Positions 34,413 to 42,948 of a stretch of DNA of 64,000 nucleotides are shown here, in pieces. This stretch comes from an uncultured Bacteriovoracaceae bacterium (GTDB lineage Bacteria; Bdellovibrionota; Bacteriovoracia; Bacteriovoracales; Bacteriovoracaceae), in contig CALHLC010000012.1 in the NCBI GenBank assembly GCA_938034385.1, positions 23,575-87,574 of the forward strand, in the 5' to 3' direction. Positions within the stretch are counted from its first letter, which is position 1. Each line of letters begins with the position of its first letter. Both the position numbers and the translations under genes were made by a program. The notes beneath the pieces are model-generated. The model saw nothing but the letters and a program-made list of their open reading frames with translations, was not told the origin of the DNA and did no database searches.

Positions 34413-35428
34413 ATACCTTGAATAAACTCTACTGCTCTTCTCACATTTTCTTCAGGAGTTTTAGGTAATACACCATGCCCAAGTCCAGCAACCCATTTCT
34501 TTTTTAACTCAGGATGCTCTTGCATTTTAGTCGTAAAGGTCTGTAGATTCTTCTCTAAATCTTCCCATGGTAGATGTAACCAAACTGGATCAATATTACC
34601 TTGAACATAATAGTCCTTGCCTAGAGTCTTTAGAGCATCGACAAGGTCAATACGCCAATCAATTCCTAGAACATCAATTGATTTTGCCTGAAGGTTTTCT
34701 AAAAATCTAAGGTGAGTCTGCTTAGTATAATAAATAATTTTCTTATCAGGATGCTTTGCTTTCACGCTATCAGCAATTTGATTAATCACTGGTTTAATAA
34801 ATCGCATATAATCTTCAAATCCAAGTTCACCCACTGCAGTATCGAATAAACAGATAGCATCAGCTCCAGCATTTAATTGCATAGAGATATTTTCTAAAAG
34901 GTTAGGGAGCAATATATCCAAGAATCTCTGCCACCTTCCATCATATAATCCAGTTTTTGAAGCAATGAGTGAACCTTTATGTCCACCTTCAGTGGCATAG
35001 GTATAAAGAGTAAACGGAGCACCAACAAATCCAAGAAGAGTCACATCTTTTGGAAGTTTTTCTTTTAATAATGAACAAGTATCAGATTGAAATTTATAAA
35101 AAGTATTAGCAGGCTCTATGATTTTAACTTTTTTGTATTGATCAGCATTGCTTAAATAAGTCTCAAGTTTTGGTGGCCCATCATTATAGTGAAGTCCAAG
35201 ATTCATCTGCTCTAGAGGAAATAATAAATCAGAAAACATAATGGCAGCGTTAAACTTAAAATCCTCAATTGGACCAAGAGTTACTTCACAGGCAAGTTCT
35301 GGGTTCTTACAAAGCTCCATAAAGGAGTGTTTCTTTCTAAAGCCCTGATAATGCCAATGATATCTTCCGGCCTGTCTCATAAACCATACGGGTTGCATTC
35401 CATTTTCTCTTTGTTCAAAAATATTCAT
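34409..35428 (-). CDS. hemE: Uroporphyrinogen decarboxylase
   Basis: A 339-residue enzyme that decarboxylates the four acetate chains of uroporphyrinogen III to give coproporphyrinogen III. The N-terminal signature Pro-Val-Trp-Phe-Met-Arg-Gln-Ala-Gly-Arg carries the substrate-binding Arg. Asp65 in Met-Phe-Ser-Asp-Leu-Leu corresponds to the catalytic Asp. Gly-Phe-Val-Gly-Ala-Pro-Phe-Thr-Leu and the C-terminal Gly-Leu-Gly-His-Gly-Val are also family motifs. Length is standard. It lies 3 nt after the response-regulator gene and ends the heme operon. Confidence 0.95.
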   Translation of the reverse strand: MNIFEQRENGMQPVWFMRQAGRYHWHYQGFRKKHSFMELCKNPELACEVTLGPIEDFKFNAAIMFSDLLFPLEQMNLGLHYNDGPPKLETYLSNADQYKKVKIIEPANTFYKFQSDTCSLLKEKLPKDVTLLGFVGAPFTLYTYATEGGHKGSLIASKTGLYDGRWQRFLDILLPNLLENISMQLNAGADAICLFDTAVGELGFEDYMRFIKPVINQIADSVKAKHPDKKIIYYTKQTHLRFLENLQAKSIDVLGIDWRIDLVDALKTLGKDYYVQGNIDPVWLHLPWEDLEKNLQTFTTKMQEHPELKKKWVAGLGHGVLPKTPEENVRRAVEFIQGI

Positions 35429-35431
35429 CGT

Positions 35432-36127
35432 CTATTCCTTAATTATTAATTTATATCCTATGGCCCTTATTGATTGTATCTCTAATACATTAGAATCATC
35501 CGTCTCAGCCCACTTTCTAAGTTTCACTATATAATTATCAACTGTTCTATTTGATGGATAACTATCTTCTCCCCAAACACTATTAATAATTTCATCCCTA
35601 GATAATACTCTATGTTTATTAATATAGAGAAGCTCTAATATCGCACATTCCTTTTGAGATAGGTCAATAAAAGTCCCGTCGGCGTCTTGAACTTGATAAT
35701 TTGAAAAGAAAATCCTTAATTTACCAACACCAATTTCATCAGGTAGGTTTCTAAGTTTTTGATCTAATTTTAAAATTCTATTTAACCTAAGTTCAAGCTC
35801 TTTTAGTTCAAAAGGTTTAACGATATAATCTTGAGCTCCAAGTTCAAGCCCTTGAAGCCTAATTTGTGGATCATTTTGTGCTGATAAAAATAAGAATAAA
35901 CATTCACTATTAATCGATCTCATCTCTTTAGCTAAATCAAGTCCACTTCCATCAGGAAGCCCAATGTCTAAAAGGCTTACCTTTATATCTTTATGGTTTT
36001 TAACAAAATAAGATTTGGCATCATTATAAGTTTTAAACAAATGAGATTCAAAACCTTTTGATTTTAAATAATCGTTAAGAATTTCACCTAAAGATTCTTC
36101 GTCTTCAACAATAACAACCTTATACAT
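35432..36127 (-). CDS. OmpR-family response regulator
   Basis: A 231-residue DNA-binding response regulator. The receiver domain has Glu8-Asp9-Glu10, the phospho-acceptor Asp54 (Leu-Leu-Asp-Ile-Gly), Ser82 and Lys104 (Val-Lys-Pro-Phe). The C-terminal winged helix (about 130-229) ends with Ile-Gly-Tyr-Lys-Leu as in OmpR/PhoB. It overlaps the kinase gene by 8 nt and is followed by hemE, so pair and heme genes share one transcript. The target promoters are unknown; autoregulation of the heme operon is possible. Confidence 0.92.
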   Translation of the reverse strand: MYKVVIVEDEESLGEILNDYLKSKGFESHLFKTYNDAKSYFVKNHKDIKVSLLDIGLPDGSGLDLAKEMRSINSECLFLFLSAQNDPQIRLQGLELGAQDYIVKPFELKELELRLNRILKLDQKLRNLPDEIGVGKLRIFFSNYQVQDADGTFIDLSQKECAILELLYINKHRVLSRDEIINSVWGEDSYPSNRTVDNYIVKLRKWAETDDSNVLEIQSIRAIGYKLIIKE

Positions 36128-37031
36128 TTGAGGCCTGGTAACTTAATTCTATACTAAGCTCGTGTTCGTTATTCATTTTAAATAATCCATTCATTCGTTC
36201 AGTGAACTTTTTGACTAAGTATAACCCAATCCCTGTACCTTGATGAGAATTATGTTTATAAAATAATTGTCCTAACTTATGAGTTTCACCTGAAAATTGA
36301 CCTCCATCACTATATTTGAGAGTGATAAAATCTTTACCTTGATAATTTAACTCATCTAAATCAATAGAGACCTGCTTATTCTTTGAATGCTTTAAAGTAT
36401 TTTCGATTAAGTTTCTAAGAATAATTTTGAGTGCGTATTGATCAATTAAGACATCACTGGATTGAGTATTATCTTTGAGCACGCATTTTAATTCCTTGTC
36501 TGGATGTTTAGAGAAAATATTTTGTATAAATCTTTTAAGATTAATACATTCCATATTTAAATAGCCAGACAGTTCTAATTTTGAAAGTTGCAGCATATTA
36601 TCAAAACGATCCTCTAATTCATAACTACCAGCATTTAAGAAATTTAAGCTTTTATTAACTTGGGGATTATTATTATCTTTTAATAAATCAAGTAAGAATT
36701 GAGTTTGAAGTCTTACATTTGCCAGGGGAGTTTTCAATTCATGTGTAAGTCCAGTGAAAAACTTTTGAAGACCGTCATTTTTTCTCTGATCTTTAAAGAA
36801 TAAAAAAACGACTAAAGAAGTTGCGGCTACCAGAAGCAGCAAGAAAAAACTTCCTTCCCATTTGAGCATTCGATAGAGGTTTGAACTAAAAACCGATTCG
36901 ATTTGTTGATCATTAAGAATACTAGCTAACTTATAAGCGACATATAACCACCATGAACCCATTGCTAAAACAATGAAGAGCCAAATGATGGTTGCACTAT
37001 AGAGCCATTTTCTGTTTTTATTTAACTCCAT
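36120..37031 (-). CDS. Sensor histidine kinase
   Basis: A 303-residue kinase with two membrane helices (about 10-33 and 60-80) enclosing a short extracytoplasmic loop of about 25 residues. The H-box has His97 in Phe-Thr-Gly-Leu-Thr-His-Glu-Leu-Lys-Thr-Pro. The ATPase domain has an N-box Asn-Leu-Ile-Glu-Asn-Thr-Leu-Lys-His and a G2 box Gly-Thr-Gly-Ile-Gly-Leu. The Asp-Gly-Gly G1 box is a variant of Asp-x-Gly-x-Gly. The small sensor loop suggests detection of a membrane or small-molecule signal. It overlaps hemL (10 nt) and the regulator gene, its likely partner. Confidence 0.9.
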   Translation of the reverse strand: MELNKNRKWLYSATIIWLFIVLAMGSWWLYVAYKLASILNDQQIESVFSSNLYRMLKWEGSFFLLLLVAATSLVVFLFFKDQRKNDGLQKFFTGLTHELKTPLANVRLQTQFLLDLLKDNNNPQVNKSLNFLNAGSYELEDRFDNMLQLSKLELSGYLNMECINLKRFIQNIFSKHPDKELKCVLKDNTQSSDVLIDQYALKIILRNLIENTLKHSKNKQVSIDLDELNYQGKDFITLKYSDGGQFSGETHKLGQLFYKHNSHQGTGIGLYLVKKFTERMNGLFKMNNEHELSIELSYQASNV

Positions 37032-38275
37032 AATCTTTTTTTCAATTCTTCAATCACCTCATCCGTATGGGCCTGACTGACAAAACCAACTTCATAAGCA
37101 TTAGGCGAGAGATATATTCCTTTAGGAAGTAAAAGATTAGAGAGCTTATTAAACTTCTCTCCTAAATTTTGTGGTATTTTATCTACATTTGAGATCGCTT
37201 GATCAGAGCTAACAATCCAAAACAATGAACTGTGAGAAATAATTGAATGCTGAGTATTTTTATCTAACCATTCTTTAAAAGTAGAAACAATTTTTTGAGT
37301 CTGCTTTTCAAGATTTGGATAAAAGTCTTTTTGGGCCAAGATTTCTAAATTAGCAAGACCAGCACACATCGCAACAGGATTAGCACTTAATGTTCCTGCT
37401 TGGTAGACACCACCAAGTGGAGCAAGGTGGTCCATAATCTCTTTACTTGCAGCGATAGCTCCAACTGGCATCCCACCACCAATGACTTTTCCATAAGTAA
37501 CGATATCAGGAGTAATCCCTGTAATCTCGGCCATTCCACCAAAAGCAACTCTAAATCCAGAGATGACTTCATCAAAAATTAAGAGAGCGTTATGTTTTTT
37601 TGTAATGTCCTTTAATTTTCTTAAAAAATCTTCGGTTTGAACTAAGAGTCCATAATTTGCTGGTAGGGGTTCTACTATAATAGCTGCAATATCATCATGA
37701 TCCTGAAAGCACTTCTCTAAAGCATCAAGATCGCCCAGATCTACGACTAATGTATCTTTAGAGCAATTTTCAGTAACTCCTAAACTAGAAGCTGTAGAAG
37801 TTCCAGCTAAACCAGATCCTGATTTTATTAGCATCGAATCAACATGACCGTGGTAGCAGCCATTAAACTTTATAATCTTATTTTTTTTAGTATAACCTCT
37901 GGCAAGTCTTAATGCTGTCATAACTGCTTCAGTACCAGAACTTACAAATCTAATTTTATCTATAAAAGAAATTCTATCAATAATAAACTTTGCTAAATCA
38001 AGTGAGTACTTTTCACAAGCTCCATAAGTCCATCCTCGATTTACAGCATCAACTATTGCACTTTGAACCTTTGGATGTTTATGGCCAAGGATAAGTGGAC
38101 CAAAGCTCATACAAAAATCTATAAAGTCTTTTCCTTCCTCATCGGTGATATAAGCTCCGTCAGATTTTTTAATAAACCTAGGACAAAAATCAAGTCCCTT
38201 GAAACTTCTTACTGGAGAGTGAACTCCACCCGGAATATAAATTTGTGCTTGTTCAAAAAATTGTTCATTATTCAT
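37022..38275 (-). CDS. hemL: Glutamate-1-semialdehyde 2,1-aminomutase
   Basis: A 417-residue PLP enzyme that converts glutamate-1-semialdehyde to 5-aminolevulinate in the C5 heme pathway. Key features: Gly-Gly-Val-His-Ser-Pro-Val-Arg near 16, a Ser-Ser-Gly-Thr-Glu-Ala phosphate loop at 112-117, the aspartate in Phe-Asp-Glu-Val at 234-237, and the Schiff-base Lys263 in Tyr-Gly-Lys-Val-Ile-Gly-Gly-Gly. It pairs with HemA encoded two genes upstream. The 10-nt gap before it and the 10-nt overlap with the kinase fit one operon. Confidence 0.95.
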   Translation of the reverse strand: MNNEQFFEQAQIYIPGGVHSPVRSFKGLDFCPRFIKKSDGAYITDEEGKDFIDFCMSFGPLILGHKHPKVQSAIVDAVNRGWTYGACEKYSLDLAKFIIDRISFIDKIRFVSSGTEAVMTALRLARGYTKKNKIIKFNGCYHGHVDSMLIKSGSGLAGTSTASSLGVTENCSKDTLVVDLGDLDALEKCFQDHDDIAAIIVEPLPANYGLLVQTEDFLRKLKDITKKHNALLIFDEVISGFRVAFGGMAEITGITPDIVTYGKVIGGGMPVGAIAASKEIMDHLAPLGGVYQAGTLSANPVAMCAGLANLEILAQKDFYPNLEKQTQKIVSTFKEWLDKNTQHSIISHSSLFWIVSSDQAISNVDKIPQNLGEKFNKLSNLLLPKGIYLSPNAYEVGFVSQAHTDEVIEELKKRLWS

Positions 38276-38285
38276 AATTTCACTT

Positions 38286-39812
38286 TTAGTCTAAATAGGT
38301 ATTTATTAAGACTTCATAACTAGCAATAGGCGTATGAGCAATTTTATTAAGCTCAAATTCTTTGTGTGTTTTTCCTATGCCTGTGAAATGTACAATATCA
38401 TTTTGTGATAGAAATTCGAAGTGTTCTGAGTATTTTTGGTATTGAAAAAAGCTAGTCCAATAAAATACTTTACATGTCTTTAGCCTTTGTTCGAACTCAG
38501 CCGAAATAGGTGCAATTTTTCTATCATAACTAGAGACGATCTCACCAAGATCACTTTTTGATTGAGGATGAGTGAAGACTTTCCAAGGCGCATTAAAATC
38601 TGCCATTAGATTAAATGATTTCGAACTTTGGATCTCACTTAAGGTCTGCTCTCCTAAAGAATCCAAACTTCCATGACACCAATAGGAGTTACTTGCAAGA
38701 GCTCTCATTGAGTTTATACCAGAGCAGAAGATCAGACCTATATGCTTTGATTTTTTAAAGTTTTCAATGGAATGGCTTGTAGCTAATAAGCTATTGGAGC
38801 TCGTTGATTGTTCAGATAAAACAGAGTTCTTTTCAATCATTTGGTCATTTACAATATGTTCACTTAACTTTCTTGAGAGTCCTATGAAAATACTATTTTG
38901 TTTAGCCATTTGAGGAAGAGGTACTTGGCTTGAAACTGAATTAATTTCTATATCTTTTAGATTTTTTCCTGATTGATAAGTGATGTCGCTTTTAACATAA
39001 ATCCCAAGTGGAAGATAACATGTTCCTCCATTTTCATTAAAGATCTTTTTTTCTTGATAGATCTCTTGTCTGGTTTGTTCGTGGTTTAAAGCATTAATCA
39101 TTTTTTTTAAATCTTCATTTTTATCCAATGTTTCAATAATGAGTGCACCTTGAGCTGCAGCTGGCGTATGTGTTCTGATAGGTAAAATACTAAAACTTAA
39201 ATCTTTCATAAGTTCTTTAAGAACAGCTTCTCCTTCTTTTAAATAACTAACTCGTTCAATTCCAGCACTAGCTAAAATAATTGCATCGTATTTATTATCC
39301 AAAAGTTTTTGTATTCTAGTATCAATATTTCCTCTTAAGTTTTCATGCTTTAGAGTTATCTGACTCATACCAGGTAGCAAATCTTTTAAATAAGGAATTT
39401 GAGCAATTCTGCGAGGAGAACTTGTTCCAACAACAAAGAAGTCTTTATCAAAAGAATTTTTTATCAATTGTTGCTGCGTTGATTTTTTTATAAAAAGAAT
39501 GTCATTAGGAAGAGCTCTTTTAGGTACTGCAGCCGTGATTATTCCATCAGGTCTTTCACTCCCTAGATCTTTTCCAGAATGAATAACCAAGTCTACTTCA
39601 TTTGTAAGAAGGGCGTAGTCTAATTCCTTGGTAAAGAAATCCTTACCTTCTAATTCTTGTAAGGGCCTATCTTGAATGATATCACCTTGAGTTTTTATAA
39701 TTTCTAATTCAAAAGACTTATCAGGATAATTTTTTTCTAAGATGTTTTTTATATAACTAGCTTGCGACCTGGCCAGCAAGCTTCCGCGAGTTCCTATTTT
39801 CAAGGTTTTCAT
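38286..39812 (-). CDS. hemC: Hydroxymethylbilane synthase fused to uroporphyrinogen-III synthase-like domain
   Basis: A 508-residue fusion. Residues 1-310 are hydroxymethylbilane synthase, which builds the linear tetrapyrrole from porphobilinogen. They have Gly-Thr-Arg-Gly-Ser near 7, the catalytic Asp82 in His-Ser-Gly-Lys-Asp-Leu (usual His-Ser-Met-Lys-Asp-Val), and Cys265 in Gly-Gly-Thr-Cys-Tyr-Leu-Pro-Leu-Gly, which holds the dipyrromethane cofactor (usual Gly-Gly-Cys-Gln-Val-Pro). Residues about 345-508 look like a divergent HemD (uroporphyrinogen-III synthase) that closes the ring. Fusion would channel the unstable bilane. The start overlaps hemA by 56 nt. No separate hemD and no hemB in the window. 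Confidence 0.85.
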   Translation of the reverse strand: MKTLKIGTRGSLLARSQASYIKNILEKNYPDKSFELEIIKTQGDIIQDRPLQELEGKDFFTKELDYALLTNEVDLVIHSGKDLGSERPDGIITAAVPKRALPNDILFIKKSTQQQLIKNSFDKDFFVVGTSSPRRIAQIPYLKDLLPGMSQITLKHENLRGNIDTRIQKLLDNKYDAIILASAGIERVSYLKEGEAVLKELMKDLSFSILPIRTHTPAAAQGALIIETLDKNEDLKKMINALNHEQTRQEIYQEKKIFNENGGTCYLPLGIYVKSDITYQSGKNLKDIEINSVSSQVPLPQMAKQNSIFIGLSRKLSEHIVNDQMIEKNSVLSEQSTSSNSLLATSHSIENFKKSKHIGLIFCSGINSMRALASNSYWCHGSLDSLGEQTLSEIQSSKSFNLMADFNAPWKVFTHPQSKSDLGEIVSSYDRKIAPISAEFEQRLKTCKVFYWTSFFQYQKYSEHFEFLSQNDIVHFTGIGKTHKEFELNKIAHTPIASYEVLINTYLD

Positions 39813-40680
39813 GTATTTGCCTTCTTTTGATATTCTCTTCTAGCCATTTGATTCTACGCTTACTCATTTGGAAAATTTCTCTTTGGGCATCATTAATTTT
39901 CTTCATTTTTTCGTTGCTCTCAATTGAGCCAAGTTTATAAATATCTTCAAGTTTTAAATAATTGTCTTTACCTGCACTTTCAGGATAAGCAATGCTGGGA
40001 TCTCCAAGATCTACAAAGAAGTTTTCTGGAGTTTTCCAATTTATTAGAAATTCTTGGGTAAGAATAGGTTCACTTGTTCCAATGGTATTAATTATTGTTT
40101 GGAAATCTTCATAAGTATTAAAATCTTTCCAACTAATTTTTGAGATTTGATGCTTATTAATGAGTAAATCTAAGTTTTCAGTATTTCTTGCTGTTATAAA
40201 AACGTTATGAGATTTTTTAAATTGATTTATTAAATCTTCAGCTAACATTCCAGAACCAAGAATTAAAATGTTTTTATGAGTAGATTTTTTTAATATTTTC
40301 TTTGCTAGAGCAGCATAAGTTTTTTGTGAAATGCCTTTCAAAAACTTTGATCGAACGCTTTTTTGATCTTGAAGAATTTTTTGCAAGGTGGTCGTAATTT
40401 CATAAGATCTATGATGATGAGATAGATATTGTTCTATAGCTGTTTTAAATTGAGCTACAATTTCATTCTCAGCTATAAGTCTACTTTTTAGGCCACATAT
40501 AACTTCTAATAAATAGATATAGGCCTTAGTATCCTTGTAGCATTCATAATGTTGTTGAATACCTTCTAAGCTTGATGTAGAAAGAACTAGGTTTCTTTGG
40601 CATGTATTTAGTGAAAAAGTTCCTTTAGGAAGGACTTGATTACTGGAAAGTTTATTATCAAAATTATATAAATAAAGCAT
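39757..40680 (-). CDS. hemA: Glutamyl-tRNA reductase, short form
   Basis: A 307-residue enzyme reducing glutamyl-tRNA to glutamate-1-semialdehyde with NADPH. The active-site Cys27 is in Leu-Asn-Thr-Cys-Gln-Arg (usual Ser-Thr-Cys-Asn-Arg). The Gly-Leu-Lys-Ser-Arg-Leu-Ile-Ala-Glu-Asn-Glu-Ile segment matches the catalytic-domain Gly-Leu-x-Ser-x-x-x-Gly-Glu-x-Gln-Ile. A Rossmann Gly-Ser-Gly-Met is near 140. It is about 110 residues shorter than usual, missing parts of the N-terminus (Cys at 27 rather than about 50) and the C-terminal dimerisation helices. Context (hemC, hemL) supports function. First gene of the heme operon. Confidence 0.85.
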   Translation of the reverse strand: MLYLYNFDNKLSSNQVLPKGTFSLNTCQRNLVLSTSSLEGIQQHYECYKDTKAYIYLLEVICGLKSRLIAENEIVAQFKTAIEQYLSHHHRSYEITTTLQKILQDQKSVRSKFLKGISQKTYAALAKKILKKSTHKNILILGSGMLAEDLINQFKKSHNVFITARNTENLDLLINKHQISKISWKDFNTYEDFQTIINTIGTSEPILTQEFLINWKTPENFFVDLGDPSIAYPESAGKDNYLKLEDIYKLGSIESNEKMKKINDAQREIFQMSKRRIKWLEENIKRRQIHENLENRNSRKLAGQVAS

Positions 40681-40756
40681 AAATATCTCTAAAAATATTA
40701 TAAATAGGAGAAGAGGTTATTTTGTCATAGAAATGTAGAAGCTAGAGGCAAATATA

Positions 40757-40774
40757 TGTTTGATATATCAAACA
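40757..40774. promoter_or_regulatory. Perfect 18-bp palindrome between divergent hemA and small-protein genes
   Basis: The sequence TGTTTGATATATCAAACA reads the same on both strands. It lies 76 nt upstream of hemA and 22 nt upstream of the small membrane-protein ATG, where an operator for either would sit. Half sites TTGAT and ATCAA resemble FNR/CRP-family half sites, but the 2-nt spacing differs from the usual four in FNR. A dimeric regulator is the natural reading; which one is unknown. Confidence 0.5.
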
Positions 40775-40795
40775 ACTAAGGTGAAAATAAGAACA

Positions 40796-41053
40796 ATGGC
40801 CATCATAAACAAATTAAAGGGAGTATTTCTTAAAATAGACTCCAAAATAGAAAAAGAACTAAAGTTTTTTCTAAAGCATTGGGGCAAGAGTAAATTCATG
40901 ATTGCCATGAGTAAAAAAGCTCAAATTCTAGGCATTGAAAAACTATACCAAAAAAGTCCAAAAGCATTTTTATATTTTTTCCTTTTTTATCTCATCAGAG
41001 ATTCGATACTCTATATTATAATTCCCATCTTTTTTTCAAATATGATTGATTAA
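40796..41053 (+). CDS. Small membrane protein upstream of plsB
   Basis: An 85-residue protein, basic and helical in the first 60 residues, with one C-terminal hydrophobic segment of about 20 residues (Phe-Leu-Tyr-Phe-Phe to Ile-Ile-Pro). I chose the ATG at 40796; a GTG at 40781 in the same frame is an alternative, and AAGGTGA lies about 12 nt upstream. It ends 26 nt before the PlsB-type gene and may be co-transcribed. Function unknown. Confidence 0.55.
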   Translation: MAIINKLKGVFLKIDSKIEKELKFFLKHWGKSKFMIAMSKKAQILGIEKLYQKSPKAFLYFFLFYLIRDSILYIIIPIFFSNMID

Positions 41054-41079
41054 AAACGGGGCTGAAAGGTGAAGTAGTA

Positions 41080-42849
41080 TTGGATAATTTTAATAATTAT
41101 TTTTGGGAATATCCTAAGCTAGTTGAATATATCAATAATCATCCTGAAGAAAAAAACGATGTAAAGAAAAACTTCGAAGAGATACATGGTGTTTTTAGTG
41201 AGTCAGTTGTTCAAAAAATCTCTTTGGTTTTTGATAAAACTTTAAGAAAGCTTTATGACCAAGTTAACCTTGAGCTCCCCTATGATTTCGATCTGGATGA
41301 ATTAGCAAAAAAACATCACATTATACTCGTTCCAAATCATCAATCTCATGCTGATTATGTAGCACTTACTTACTTATTTTATAAAACTTTTAAAAAGCCT
41401 CTCTATGTAGCAGGTGGAATCAATTTAAATATCTTCTTTTTTGGAAAGCTTTTTAAGAAAGCAGGAGCCTTCTTCTTAAGAAGATCGTTTGCAGGTAATC
41501 CCACTTATAAAGTGAGCTTTCATGCTTATATCTTTGCTTTATTAAAACAAGAAAGAATTGTTGAGTTTTTCTTTGAAGGTGGTCGATCAAGAACTGGAAA
41601 ATTACTTTCTCCAAGATATGGATTATTTCAAATGCTTCTTGAGACTCACCAATATGTTAAAAGTGGCAAAACTCTTTTGTTTATTCCTGTATCTATTGCT
41701 CACGAATTTGTTCCAGAAGAGACTGCACATTCATCGGAACTAAAAGGGGCGAAGAAAAAGAAAGAACACATAACACAGGTTTTTAAAATTTATAAACTTT
41801 TTAATAAGCGCATGGGATCAATACACGTTACTTTGGGACAAGGAATAGAGGTAAGAGGGTATGATAATTTAAGAGCAAGTACACAGAAACTAGCTTTTTC
41901 ATGCTTTAAAGCGGTAGGTAAAGGAATGCCAATTACGCCAACTTCTTTATTGTCTTTAATTTTATTAGATGCTCCTTCAGGAATAAACAATTGGGAGCTA
42001 ATTGAGTTTAAAGCCAGAGAAATCCTTGCTTATTGTAAACGCTTTTCCATTCCCTTGACTCCTTCTTTATCTAGTGAATTTGATGTCTCAAAAAATAATA
42101 TTCTTGAAGCCCTTAATATTTTAATAGGTAATAAGAAAGTGAAGGTTATTAAAAACCAACACTTAGGAGATATATATTATTCAGTGAGACCTAAAGAGAG
42201 AGTCCATCTTTTATATTTTAAAAATATGATTTTGCACCATTTTATTTTACCAGTGATGTTAAATACTGTGATCTATCACTTAAAAGAAAAAAAGTTTTCA
42301 ACAGTTGATGATTTAAGAAGTTACCTAATCGATAAAAGAAGTGAGCTTTTATTTGAGTTTTACCTGCCAAGTACGGCGGAAATGTTTCAAGAGTTATTAG
42401 ATACAATTTCTTATGCAACAGGAAAAAATATTGAGAGCTTAGAAGAAGTTTTAAATTTAACAGTTCAAGAACTAGATCAAGTAGCATTAAAGATTAGAGT
42501 GTTTTCTAATTCTTTATCTTATATAAGTGAGTGTTATTATATTGCGGCTAGAACTCTAGATCATTTAGCAGAAACTGAATTTAATCAAGATTCATTTATT
42601 AAAACATTCAAAGAAGTTTTTGGTCTAGAATATGAGCATGGAAGAATGGTTCAATTTCAAGAAAGCTTTTCAGTGGCCATGGTAAAGAGTGCTCTTCAGT
42701 TTTATCAGCATAAAGGATGTACTGAGTTGAATGAAGAGACCTACAAGGTAGTGGATCTTGATCAGGTATTTAAGCTTAAGAAGCGTTTTGCCGAGAACTT
42801 GAACGTAAATCTTATTATGAACTTAAGTCTTAATAGTGATGACCTGTAA
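41080..42849 (+). CDS. plsB: PlsB-type glycerol-phosphate acyltransferase
   Basis: A 589-residue protein of the glycerol-3-phosphate/dihydroxyacetone-phosphate acyltransferase group. The catalytic His-X4-Asp motif is at His87-Asp92 in Pro-Asn-His-Gln-Ser-His-Ala-Asp. The glycerol-phosphate-binding Phe-Glu-Gly-Gly-Arg-Ser-Arg-Thr-Gly-Lys is at 165-174. It acylates glycerol-3-phosphate at sn-1 as the first step of phospholipid synthesis, at the inner membrane. It is shorter than E. coli PlsB (about 807 aa), lacking most of the N-terminal part. It starts at a TTG with GAAAGGTGA upstream, an uncommon start that may limit expression. Confidence 0.85.
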   Translation: MDNFNNYFWEYPKLVEYINNHPEEKNDVKKNFEEIHGVFSESVVQKISLVFDKTLRKLYDQVNLELPYDFDLDELAKKHHIILVPNHQSHADYVALTYLFYKTFKKPLYVAGGINLNIFFFGKLFKKAGAFFLRRSFAGNPTYKVSFHAYIFALLKQERIVEFFFEGGRSRTGKLLSPRYGLFQMLLETHQYVKSGKTLLFIPVSIAHEFVPEETAHSSELKGAKKKKEHITQVFKIYKLFNKRMGSIHVTLGQGIEVRGYDNLRASTQKLAFSCFKAVGKGMPITPTSLLSLILLDAPSGINNWELIEFKAREILAYCKRFSIPLTPSLSSEFDVSKNNILEALNILIGNKKVKVIKNQHLGDIYYSVRPKERVHLLYFKNMILHHFILPVMLNTVIYHLKEKKFSTVDDLRSYLIDKRSELLFEFYLPSTAEMFQELLDTISYATGKNIESLEEVLNLTVQELDQVALKIRVFSNSLSYISECYYIAARTLDHLAETEFNQDSFIKTFKEVFGLEYEHGRMVQFQESFSVAMVKSALQFYQHKGCTELNEETYKVVDLDQVFKLKKRFAENLNVNLIMNLSLNSDDL

Positions 42850-42934
42850 ACTCAATTTGTTGGGTTAATATGTCTTGAAAGAGAGAAGCCAAGTTGGTAT
42901 TTTTTTAGTCAGTCACTTCAAAGTGGCATTTTAT

Positions 42935-42948
42935 GGAGGTTAGATATT
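42935..42948 (+). promoter_or_regulatory. infC ribosome site with AUU start codon
   Basis: GGAGGT at 42935-42940 is followed after 5 nt by ATT at 42946, which begins the infC frame. No ATG, GTG or TTG in that frame occurs upstream after the plsB stop with comparable spacing. The ATG embedded at 42933 is out of frame. AUU as the infC start is the known device by which IF3 represses its own translation. Confidence 0.85.

Noticed and set aside
40757..40774. FNR box
   Set aside because: The TTGAT and ATCAA half sites are only 2 nt apart, not 4, so this is not a canonical FNR site; kept only as a generic palindrome.
40760..40796. TTG start for the small membrane protein
   Set aside because: It would begin within the 18-bp palindrome and has no ribosome site; the ATG at 40796 is more plausible.
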